From Phoronis australis (lineage: Eukaryota > Phoronida > Phoronidae), in contig NMRA01000048.1 of NCBI GenBank assembly GCA_002633005.1, positions 1,103,582-1,167,581 of the forward strand: 64,000 bases of DNA. Direction: 5' to 3'. The first letter of the stretch is position 1. The number at the start of each line of letters is the position of its first letter. Of the stretch, positions 9,147 to 20,720 are shown piece by piece. Position numbers and translations under genes: made by a program. A model generated the notes under the pieces. That model did not search any database, was not told the origin of the DNA, and worked only from the letters and a program-made list of their open reading frames with translations.

Positions 9147-11938
9147 GAACTTTTGTGATTTGTCCTCAGAAATAAAATCACCCATGTCGAAGTTGTGGAT
9201 AAGGTCTGCCTTTGTTATCTTGAGCAGCATGTATTTAGATTAAAAATTCTTGAGGCAGTAATTATCCAAATTTGAGTCTCCAACTACATTATCAATTGTC
9301 AATACAATGGCGTCAATTGAATTTTGTATTCATATAGTTGATTTTTGGTTTTCCCTAGTGTTGTCTGTTGTCCTGACATTTGACCTTTGACATCCCTGTT
9401 GTACTTATACCACTGACCCCTACCTTGCGCGTTTCATTTTTTAAATTGTAGAAATAAGGCGGGAATTTTATTCACTTATTGAATAGTATATGATGACCAA
9501 AGTACCAGGTAGATAACTTCCAGACGAATATATCTCCGTTTTACCATGTGGATTGCTTATTTCGGTGTCACGTCTTTGGGACAACTGTTACGACCTCTGA
9601 CCCCAGATGACGATTGGACAATGTGAAAAAATGGTGATTAAACTGGAAAAAATCAAATCAAGCTGTGTGTGCATTGAGACTTATTACAAGTTTTTAAGTC
9701 AGGTCTGCACGCCACCTATTGGCCACATCACATGATCTAAAGATCCATGCAGGTTTAAGATTTACATATATATTTGAGACTTATTATTATTATCTAGCAT
9801 AACAATCAGATACAATACTCAGTGCTGCGCGGTTGAGATGTTCTTTTGACGAATGTTTAGACAGACACTATTAGTCCTAAATGGTTAACTCTTTTAACAG
9901 ATAACATTATGTTTCCTGGCATAGTTTAATAAATAACTCCTTTTAAAAAGTCAATTAAAAATACGATGGACTGGTACTATCATGTTAAAAAGTTGTTCTT
10001 TCCCCCCCAAGTTCAAATTCCTGGATATGCCCCTGGCATAGCTTGGTTCACATTGGAGATAAAATCCACTGGCTCTGCCGCGTTTAAACCGGCTGTCAAA
10101 ATCAATACTTAAGATTATCTCAAACCTTAGTCACAAAAATGGCCATTTTTGAAATATTTCACATGTGTCTAGAAAAATACCTCATCGTCATTCTCGGGGA
10201 ACTTCAAGTACAAAATATATACTGCGTAGCGAGAAAAAAAGATTTAAGAGAACCACCTTGGAACTGCGCAACTGCTTGGATATTTGTTTACTAATTATTC
10301 TAGGTCGAATCTCCCGCCAGGTACAGAACAGCTTCGTATACCCTCAGTCCTTTCATTCACAAAATCTCCATAACATTGAGTCAACGAGGTGTACTTATGA
10401 TAGAATGGTGCCGGGGAAAACAAAGACAAAACGTAGTTTTGATTCTGAGGGAGTTGTGCGTCTACATGTATACAACCGTTGGCGTTGAGAACGAATGCTA
10501 CGGTCGCGTCAGACCTTTGTGGTCATGAACACAGCAAGTTGTGAAAAAAGATAAATCCTCGCCCTAATTCCTTCATTCAATTAATAAATTGACATTTCAA
10601 TGTTTCAATCTCATGTTAACGACATGCTTTAACCACCGATTCGATTTTTGTGATCCATTTCTTACTTGGTTTCGTATCAGTCTCCCAGCACGTGACGTGT
10701 ACAGGCTATGTGTATAACAATGAATGAACTGTGACCTATTTATATAAAGTAGGCCAAAAGGTCGCAAACAACAACAAGAGTTAGGTGGGAACTGTACGTT
10801 TTAATGATAATTAAGTTAATTACGCACTGCAAAATCAGTTGACATTGCGAGTGAATGTTGAAAAGTGAACATATTAAGGCTTGTATAGGTTATATGTAAC
10901 AAGATTTCTCGAAAACGACTCGGTGGATTTTGCTGAAACTTTCCAAATTTAATATTTAGTCGTCAGTCTCAAAATCGCTGTTAGGATTTTCGATATAAAG
11001 GCCTATTTTTGCGTAATGTATCAAAGATGAACACGACTTCCGTTTTTTACAAAGATACCTTATGTTCTGCGAGTTGATTTGTCATAGGCACCAAACAAAA
11101 AGACTAATCGAAAATTCCTAACAGCCTTTTTGAGGTAACTGGTGAGGTTTTCATTTAAAAAAGTTTCATTAAAATCGACTGAGGGGTTATTTTGCTATGA
11201 ATGTACCTTTCTTAAAAATAAAATTTTGACTTAAATAAGGTTTTTACGTAAAAATAATAATGGTACATTAATACAAAAAGTATTTTCATATTCCCTAATC
11301 TTTTTTCTTTCAGAAAAGGTATACTTTTACTAGTTGACAAAGCTTAGTTTTATTGATATACGAGTTAGAATAGAGGCCACTAAATAAGGTTGGAAATTAC
11401 CTTAAAGTGTGAATCGTTGCAGTTGTTTTCACCTGTTGCTTTATGACACCTTTAATGTCCAGTCAAAACATCAAATGCATTTTACGTGCCGTCTAAAATT
11501 TTTGTGGTCTCATATAATCTTTATACAGTCCATCGCTCGGATCAGTCTATCAAACGGATTTGACTACTGTGGTTTCCCCTGCTAGCTGTTTTAGAAATCC
11601 CTTGGCTATCACTTTCTGGCAAAATGACGTGGAATTTTGGTTAAAGTTGGCATTGTGGTTTGTGGAGGAATTGCGACTGCACCAACTGCCGTAGCAGTTG
11701 CACCAGTTGTGTTTTGTAGTTGACTACCCTACCACTCTCTGTTGGCAGTTGTAGTTTTTGTTAGATTTCCATTGTCGGGCAGTTATTATCATATAAATGT
11801 GATAACACTTGGCGCATTAGTTTATGGTTAGAAAGAGCTTGCATCAATTGAATTTTGGACATATTCGACTATTGTTGCATCCCCTAATGGTCGTTTTAAT
11901 TTGCTACAAAATATTGGTTGTGTTGTTCATCACTTGTA

Positions 11939-12336
11939 NNNNNNNNNNNNNNNNNNNNNNNNNNNNNNNNNNNNNNNNNNNNNNNNNNNNNNNNNNNNNN
12001 NNNNNNNNNNNNNNNNNNNNNNNNNNNNNNNNNNNNNNNNNNNNNNNNNNNNNNNNNNNNNNNNNNNNNNNNNNNNNNNNNNNNNNNNNNNNNNNNNNNN
12101 NNNNNNNNNNNNNNNNNNNNNNNNNNNNNNNNNNNNNNNNNNNNNNNNNNNNNNNNNNNNNNNNNNNNNNNNNNNNNNNNNNNNNNNNNNNNNNNNNNNN
12201 NNNNNNNNNNNNNNNNNNNNNNNNNNNNNNNNNNNNNNNNNNNNNNNNNNNNNNNNNNNNNNNNNNNNNNNNNNNNNNNNNNNNNNNNNNNNNNNNNNNN
12301 NNNNNNNNNNNNNNNNNNNNNNNNNNNNNNNNNNNN
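11939..12336. other. assembly gap (N run)
   Basis: 398 undetermined bases. The gap interrupts repeat copy A at the base that corresponds to 16615 in copy B, as expected when an assembler fails at a repeated sequence. Confidence 1.
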
Positions 12337-12611
12337 AAACAGATACATTGCATAAACAAACCCTGGATCATGTTTTGTGTCCCGTCGGAAGAAAATTTAA
12401 ATTCGAAAACATCTTCTGAAAACGCACAAAAAAGTGTATTAGTAAAATCTACTGATTTTTAAGTGGTTTTAAAAAACAATCGGTAAACTCACCGATTTTT
12501 GTCTCATTACTTTGATACGTGTCTCTTCCGATAAGTTAGTACCTAACGTGCACACGAGCACTCCAAATTGGAACGCTAAGTCCCGCGTGGTTGCGCTGCA
12601 CGCGAAACAAG
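12337..12611 (+). promoter_or_regulatory. probable promoter / 5' leader
   Basis: Short unique stretch between the gap and repeat copy B. The last 100 bp are richer in CpG than their surroundings (CCCGCGTGG, GCTGCACGCGAAAC) and end at ACAAGATGGCGGAC, which contains the AAGATGGCGG core of the YY1 binding site. In many animal genes this motif lies just downstream of the transcription start and includes the start codon. No TATA box is seen. I infer a promoter for the exon at 12612; the transcription start cannot be placed. Confidence 0.4.
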
Positions 12612-12645
12612 ATGGCGGACGACCTTTGGAGCCTGACGACAATAG
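12612..12645 (+). CDS. candidate first coding exon
   Basis: ATG in the context ACAAGATGGCG opens a frame reading MADDLWSLTTI plus one base, followed by GTAACC as a possible donor. The start is favoured by the YY1-type motif and the local CpG richness. The exon ends one base into a codon; the candidate exon at 38119 starts with the two bases needed to complete it (G+AG, Glu). The donor is not the best match to GTAAGT, and repeat copy B starts only 16 bp later, so a transposon has landed almost on the splice site. Attribution to the TMCC gene rests only on strand, order and phase; another gene is possible. Confidence 0.35.
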
Positions 12646-12661
12646 GTAACCGGACTATATA

Positions 12662-15600
12662 CTACAAGGTATGACACCCGGGACTAAGAATTCCACAGAT
12701 GCTTCACTTCAGCCATTCATATAAAACACATAACTTAATAAATTTGCACAAGACAGGGGTTCAACAAACCTGATCTGTTCCTATCTCAAAATGCTAACAG
12801 TGTATGGAAGTATTTTGGTTGTTAATTACATAAACATTGTAACTGGGTCAAAAGGTTTAGTGGAAAATTTTAATACACTAAGTGGTGTTTTTGACCAATT
12901 CACTTTATAGCAAGATTACCCCCCAAGTTTCTGTTAACTTAGTGGCCACAATTTGCTGCACCAGTCTGGGTTGTACATGCAAATTTTGTTTTTGAAACAT
13001 TTGTAGAATCACTTTAACCAATGCAAAGCAAAATTAAAAAATGCATTAAAAATGGTTAATTTACTGCCCACAGTATGCAGGTGTTATGTCACCTCAAGTA
13101 GTCGAACCAAATTTATACCAAGGTGACATTTCAGTTGACACATTTTGGTTATTTTAATAACAAGGAATTGCCCAAAATTATACCAGTTTCTTCTAATAAA
13201 TATTGTGGAGCCTTGGTAGTAGTGTTGTTTTATAGTGAAGTTAACATAATGCAGTTAGATAGCTTAGCAAAGATATTATTTGGCAGGCAGACTCTTGAGG
13301 GTCTCCCCTTGTCCCTTGCTCCAGCGTGAGTGTAATTTGATTGGCATTTTTAAAATGTGGGCTTTGGAATCAGCAAAAGTGTTGCCTGAGTGTAAATCGC
13401 CTCTGTAACGTGATGCTTGTGGTAAGCTGCTGAAAATACACTGGGGGTATATAAGATGTTTTCATTACGATATTATTTTGACTGAAATCTTTATGAAGAT
13501 TTAGCTCTCTGTCACTGATTTTCATTTTGAACAGAATTTTTTTATATGAGAATTTAAACCCATTGGGCTTCAAGTTTTCAGTCCAATTTGGAAGACCTAT
13601 GGACCATGTTATGTTTTGTCCATTTTGAATCCAGTTTTAATGGACCCGTTGGCCCGAGTCAAGCTACAGAGCGCATCAATGAAATTATTTTTGTGCCACT
13701 GACGCAGAACGTGCTCTTAAAATTATCCGTGACAATGTCTCGCAGGCTATCATTTCATTTACAAAATGGATCCACTAAAGAACTTTTGTGATTTGTTCTC
13801 AGAAATAAAATCGCCCATGTCGAAGTTGTGGATAAGGTCTGCGTTTGTTATCTTGAGCAGCATGTATTTAGATTAAAAATTCTTGAGGCAGTAATTATCC
13901 AAATTTGAGTCTCCAACTACATTATCAATTGTCAATACAATGGCGTCAATAGAATTTTGTATTCATTTAGTTGATTTTTGGTTTTCCCTAGTGGTGCCTG
14001 TTGTCCTGACATTTGACCTTTGACATCCCTGTTGTACTTATACCACTGACCCCTGCCTTGCGCATTTCATTTTTTAAATTGTAGAAATAAGGCGGGAATT
14101 TTACTCACATATTGAATAGTATATGATGACCGAAGTACCAGGTAGATAACTTCCAGACGAATATATCTTCGTTTTACCATGTGGATTGCTTATTTCGGTG
14201 TCACGTCTTTGGGACAACTGTTATGACCTCTGACCCCAGATGACAATTGGACAATGTGAAAAAATGGTGATTAAACTGGAAAAAATCAAATCAAGCTATG
14301 TGTGCATTGAGACTTATTACAAATTTTTAAGTCTGGTCTGCACGCCACCTATTGGCCACATCACGTGATCTTGAGATCCATGCAGGTTTAAGATTTACAT
14401 ATATATTTGAGACTTATTATTATTATCTAGCAGAACAATCAGATACAATACTCAGTGCTGCGCGGTCGAGATTTTCTTTTGATGAATGTTTAGACAGACA
14501 CTATTAGTCCTAAATGGTTAACTCTTTTAACAGATAACATTATGTTTCCTGGCGTAGTTTAATAAATAACTCCTTTTAAGAAGTCAATTAAAAATACAAT
14601 GGACTGGTACTATCATGTTAAAAAGTTGTTCTTTCCCCCCCAAGTTCAAATTCCTGGATCTGCCCCTGGCATAGCTTGGTTCACATTGGAGATAAAATCC
14701 ACTGGCTCTGCCGCGTTTAAACCGGCTGTCAAAATCAATACTTAAGATTATCTCAAACCTTAGTCACAAAAATGGCCATTTTTGCAATATTTCACATGTG
14801 TCTAGAAAAAAATACCTCATCGTCATTCTCGGGGACCTTCAAGTACAAAATATATACTGCGTAGCGAGAAAAAAAGATTTAAGAGAACCACCTTGGAACT
14901 GCACAACCGCTTGGATATTTGTTTACTAATTATCCGAGGTCGAATCTCCCACCAGGTACAGAACAGCTTCGTATACCCTCAGTCCTTTCATTCACAAAAT
15001 CTCCATAACATTGAGTCAACGAGGTGTACTTATGATAGAATGGTGCCGGGGAGTTGTGCGTCTACATGTATACAACCGTTGGCGTTGAGAACGAATGCTA
15101 CGGTCGCGTCAGGCCTTTGTGGTCATGAACACAGCAAGTTGTGAAAAAAGATAAATCCTCGCCCTAATTCCTTCATTCAATTAATAAATTGACATTTCAA
15201 TGTTTCAATCTCATGTTAACGACATGCTTTAACCACCGATTCGATTTTTGTGATCCATTTCTTACTTGGTTTCGTATCAGTCTCCCAGCACGTGACGTGT
15301 ACAGGCTATGTGTATAACAATGAATGAACTGTGACCTATTTATGTAAAGTAGCCCAAAAGGTCGCAAACAACAACAAGAGTTAGATGGGAATGGTACGTT
15401 TTAATGATAATTAAGTTAATTACGCACTGCAAAATCAGTTGACATTGCCAGTGAATGTTGAAATAGTGAACATATTTAAGGCTTGTATATGTTATATGTA
15501 ACAAGTTTTCACCGAATAATTAACCGAAGACTTTTAGATTTTCACTTGTTCCACTTTAATCGGCTTTTTTGAACTTAGCAACACGAGTTGTCGAAAACGA

Positions 15601-16615
15601 CTCGGTGGATTTTGCTGAAACTTTCCAAATTTAATATTTAGTCGTCAGTCTCAAAATCGCTGTTAGGATTTTCGATATAAAGGTCTATTTTTGGGTAATG
15701 TATCAAAGATGAACACGACTTCCGTTTTTTACAAAGATACCTTATGTTCTGCGAGTTGATTTGTCATAGAAACCAAACGAAAAGACTAATCGAAAATTCC
15801 TAACAGCCTTTTTGAGGTAACTGGTGAGGTTTTCATTTAAAAAAAGTTTCATTAAAATCGACTGAGGGGTTATTTTGGTATGAATGTACCTTTCTTAAAA
15901 ATAAAATTTTGGCTTAAATAAGGTTTTTACGTAAAAATAATAATGGTACATTAATACAAAAAGTATTTTCCCTACTCTTTTTTCTTTCAGAAAAGGTATA
16001 CTTTTACTAGTTGACAAAGCTTAGTTTTTTTGATATATGAGTTAGAATAGAGGCCACTAAATAAGGTTGGAAATTACCTTAAAGTGTGAATCGTTGCAGT
16101 TGTTTTCACCTGTTGCTTTATGACACCTTTAATGTCCAGTTAAAACATCAAATGCATTTTATGTGCCGTCTAAAGTTTTTGTGGTCTCATGTAATCTTTA
16201 CACAGTCCATCGCTCGGATCAGTCCATCAAACGGATTTGACTACTGTGGTTTCCCCTGCTAGCCGTTTTAGAAATCCCTTGGCTGTCACTTTCTGGCAAA
16301 ATGACGTGGAATTTTGGTTAAAGTTGGCGTTGTGGTTTGTGGAGGAATTGCGACTGCACCAACTGCCGTAGCAGTTGCACCAGTTGTGTTTTGTAGTTGA
16401 CTACCCTACCACTCTCTGTCGGCAGTTGTAGTTTTTGTTAGATTTCCATTGTCGGGCAGTTATTATCATATAAATGTGATAACACTTGGCGCATTAGTTT
16501 ATGGTTAGAAAGAGCTTGCATCAATTGAATTTTGGACATATTCGACTATTGTTGCATCCCCTAATGGTCGTTTTAATTTGCTACAAAATATTGGTTGTGT
16601 TGTTCATCACTTGTA
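12662..16615. repeat. large direct repeat, copy B (possible transposon)
   Basis: Direct-orientation partner of 8021-11938, alike at nearly all positions by eye. Extra sequence of about 80 bp lies near 15507-15590, and the 35-bp segment of copy A is absent at about 15051. The end at 16615 is only the point where copy A stops being visible; the true right border may be further right. The copy carries weakened versions of the two candidate exons (13139-13319 and from about 13563) and the same AATAAA. Confidence 0.8.
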
Positions 16616-19600
16616 GTGAGAATGCCTTGACACATTTTGATAGAATTAGAGAAATAGAAATATTACAGGTTGCCTGATTTGTCTCCAGTAGCATCCCCTG
16701 TAGGCCATTTTAGTTTTTGACTAGATGCTGCTTATTGCAGGTTTTTGATGGACCTTGACAGTTGCATGTTTGGGGTGCACTCCTACCAGTTAGTTTTTAG
16801 CTTTGGTATCACAGTGGGCAAGTTAGTTGAATTATTATAAATAAATCGATACTGATGAAGACCCCTAGAAGCATACTATTTGTTGTGCATTTTGTGGGTT
16901 CATAGTCACTGGTTAATGCTTAAGAGTAATCACATTGACGATTTTTTTGTGACTTGTTGATATGTGTATGAAGTTGTTGCTAAGGTAGAGGTTGCTAAGT
17001 TACAGCGTACAGTACATCCAGGGATAACTAATTTGATGGCAGTAGTAATCACTTATTATTAATAGCGCCCAATCAACATTATGAGGAGATCTGTCTTCTA
17101 GTTGTTCCCGGATGGGTAACCACGCCACTGCCAGTAGGTGTGCAACTCTTTTCATTAATTTTTCATGTGTTCCTGTACTGCTTGAACTTGGCTTACACTT
17201 AATCTCAAAATCGCATGTGCGTGAACAACAAGTTTCACCTGACCTTGTACACATGTTGATTATTCGATTCTCAACAATACACGACGTTGAGATCAAGTGT
17301 GCCTTTGTTTATGTCACGCAGTGGACTCCATGATCAGGGTAGCATTCACTAGACCAAGTTTCCTCCGAGAAAAGCGAGACCACGCAAAATCACATGAGTG
17401 GCAGTGGAGTGTTTAGCGAGTGGGCTCGAGACTTTACTACTGTAACCTTGCAAAATGGCAGCCACTAAAATGATATGGTCAGTGAGGTCAAAGTTCATAA
17501 ATTATGGGATAGTTTCCCTTCCTTAAGTGAAGATTTTTCCCATCAAGTAGGCGGGTAATGTCTTGGGTCTTGGGAATACAACCCAGTACAAACGGATCAC
17601 CTTAACCAACCTTTTGATTTCCTATGTCATCTGTATCACCTGATCCAGGATGGATGGTTGACATAGACTGATTAGTGTATTTAATCCATCTATCAATTTT
17701 GTTCAAATACAGCCTGTTTACTCTCCAATACACATTGTCTGTGTGGATTTGACATATCAACATATGAAAATCTCAAATAGGTACATCCCTCAACATCAAA
17801 AGCACACAGGTAAAAATGAATTGTGAAGTTGACAAGATTAAGCTTTTATCTCAGGCTCTTAGTTTCAATGCATGGAGACTTTGGAACATTGTTGTGTTCA
17901 TAAGCCTACCTGAAACATTCAAGTTGAATAACTGTTTTATGAACAAGAAAACCCAGGTGCGCAATAGAGAGTGGTCGTGGTTGTTTTGTCTTTGTGAGTA
18001 TCTTAAAAACTATAATTGGTTAGTCGGTCATTAGCTCGGACATTGGCCCCTGATTGAAGTGCGATGTTGTGCACCCATTCAGTTGTTTAAGTTCAATCAC
18101 CAATGTGTGAAAAGCTGACCAACTGGTCGTAGTATGAGTCACCAGTACCAATCACTTATAGTGGGCAGTTGTACAGACAGTCTCATTCAAGATCTGAATG
18201 CATTTTTATCCACCATCCAGGACCTGAATGCTTTCCATTGATCGTGGCCCTTGAGTAACTCATGTGTGAACAAATGGTGGGTTTTCTGCTATTCCACAAT
18301 GTAAACATACATAGCCCACACTACATGTCCTAGATGATGGAAACAGCTGAGTGTCTACTATTATTCCTGATATAGTTTTCCTGTTTTGCAGGTGTCTGAC
18401 AGATCATGAGGGACTGTTATTGACAGTGTACTAAGTTGTACCCTGTGCTAGTGATTAATGATTTAGCCAGGACCCAGTCGTGAGAAATATGTTTGTAAAC
18501 AGATTCATTTGAAATTCAAATAGGTTTAGCGATAGTCTTATTTCATGTCACGATGACTCTCATCTTTTGGTTTTTTGTCAGTGATAGATCATAGATTGCC
18601 CTTTACTATCATCTCCTAACTCCACCCAGAGATTGGAATATGTGTGTCAACTTGAGACACAGCATCGCCCTAATGTGATATTGATCCTTGGCACCATGAC
18701 AAATGGAACATTTAAGACATAATTCCAGGGAGATTTTCCACCATTCTTTAACGTTCTAATGCAGATGACTGAGATGAGGCGATTACGATTTCTGATGAAT
18801 AATTGGTGTTACCCTTGTAGCACATACACATTTATAGTCTGGTCAAGAACTCTATCATGTATTACGTAGGTATTGGCATGAATTTACGCAATAGCCATTT
18901 AATTATTTGCTTTGTGCTTGGCACTAAAAGTCGTAGCCTTCCATACTGTCACAGTTACATTAATTGATCTCACTTCAGTGTTTTGGTCAGATTTATTTTT
19001 TGTTTTTCATTTTATTAGATCACAATCAGTGAGCATCATTTGTGCACAAAACATTGTTCAATGGTTGAATGGTGATGTAAGAGCTTTGAGTTACAGATTC
19101 TTTTGTGTCACTGTGAATTGAGCTTTAACTTGAAAATCCAATTTTACTAAATTCAGGTCAAAATGAATATTAAGAAGTTATAGGCCCTCTCCCAGCAATA
19201 GTAACCGAGTTGACAAACAGGTGAAGAACATCCGTGGAGGGTGTCGTAATCCAGGCTCATTTTGGACCAAGGATACCATCTTCTGACCATTTCATCAAAG
19301 TGTTGAGACAGGCTCATATATTCTCACAACTAGTTTGGTGTTACGGGTCCCTTGGTTCATGATTGGCTATAAAAATTGAGAGTTTTGATGCTTTTTTTCA
19401 ATTAAAATTCTCCCAACAATATTGTGTGGTGAGAGGTAGTCTCTCAAAATTCGAACAAAAGTAATCACTAAACTATGAGTTTCCAGTTTTCAAAAGCTCA
19501 CTGCGATGTTAAAATGTTCAAAAATGTCATCATGTGTTTGTCAATGGTACTATAAACTGTGCACATATAACACTTGGGGGAAAAATGACCCCTTACGTGT

Positions 19601-20519
19601 CAAGAGTGAGTTTAGGCTCGAAAGTTGCCTAAATCAAAAGTTCATTTGAGGTATCAAGGTTTATGGCCACTTTAAATTGAAATATAGATCCTGTTGTGAA
19701 CGTTTATTTCCTAGTTAGAAAACCCTTTTTGTGCATTCTTTGGTTGAACTTGAATTTGATTGCAAACAAAATATTCTATCATAAGAATTATGAAAGAAAT
19801 TATTTTCATTTACTTTCTCGAATCGTTTAGGTAATAGTCACTTAGAGGGTTCCGGATGTTTTGGACCATTTTTTGAATCTTAAGGACTGTTTGTTTAAAT
19901 GGTTTTGACTACAGAACTTAAAGTATGTAAGGACAGATGCATTTTATTAATACATTTTGTCCTATTCAGTTATTGCCGTTATGATAAATCCTTTGTTCGG
20001 GTCCAGTAACCAATTTTAGCTTGACGTCAATTCCTTTTGTCAATACCTTCAACAAAAACACAGTGCAAGGCTTTTTGCTAAACACTGTACCTGAACTTCA
20101 TCAAAGATTTGAGTTCAGTGAGTGGATATATCACTTGTGTTTTTGGTGATCAATAATTGATTTATATATATATATAATTGATCATTTGGTTGGAAGAATT
20201 CACTGCAGTTTATGCTTTGCTGTTTATTGACTTGGACAATTAGGAATTGGACACACCCTATTATTGCCTTGTCACATGGTTTGTATAGCCATAACATAGT
20301 TACCCTCTTGACAATGCTGATGAAATATTTGAATTATGATACTCACCTATCCAGAAAATGTCATGTACTGGATTGATATTTGGTAAAAAGTTTGAGCAAG
20401 TTTTCCAGTTATGTAAGGTCCACGGTTTAGTGTGTCAGGAAGCTGGACAAGATGGTGTTGTGAGGAAAAGTGTGCAATCGCTGGTTTCTGTGAAGTTTTG
20501 CTAGGACACATCATGGCCA
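16616..20519. other. unassigned, intron-like sequence
   Basis: AT-rich, no exon, RNA gene or tandem array that I can support. A short TA run (TATATATATATATA, about 20164-20177) is the only simple repeat. If the candidate first exon at 12612 belongs to the TMCC gene, all of this is intron 1. Confidence 0.5.
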
Positions 20520-20720
20520 ACAAGTGAAATTCGGTTTTACCAGATTTCTTCCCAAAAATAAAGTTTTTAGAAAGATTTATTGTATTACTAGCGTGCTTTG
20601 AACTGTGCAGATGTCATAAAACAACATTTGGTTGAGTTTTCATTATTTGTGTTATAGTAATCGGCTTTTGGAAAACGGAAAAATTACAATTTTAGCAATT
20701 ATTTTTGTTTGAAGTATTTG
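20520..20720. repeat. interspersed repeat shared with 33850-34030
   Basis: Diverged similarity to about 33850-34030: GAACTGTGCAGATGTC / TACTGCGTAGATGTCC, ATAGTAATCGGCTTTTG / ATAGTAATCAGCCTTTG, GAAAAATTACAATTTTAGC and GCAATTATTTTTGTTTG / GGCAATTATTTTTGTGC. An old interspersed element, borders not defined. Confidence 0.5.

Larger units (their letters stand above)
8021..11938. repeat. large direct repeat, copy A (possible transposon)
   Basis: About 3.9 kb nearly identical to 12662-16615. The shared sequence begins exactly at CTACAAGGTATGACAC, the terminus of the fold-back element at 1634-2396, and the sequences to the left of the two copies are unrelated. Copy A runs into the assembly gap. Differences from copy B include a 35-bp segment present only here (about 10415-10450) and about 80 bp missing near 10905. 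No inverse terminus is found at the right end of either copy. The start at a transposon end favours two insertions of one element family over simple tandem duplication or haplotype misassembly, but the gap prevents a decision. Confidence 0.8.

Noticed and set aside
10165-10488. 107-codon frame in repeat copy A
   Set aside because: The same place in copy B is broken by indels, including a 35-bp loss, so the frame is not maintained.
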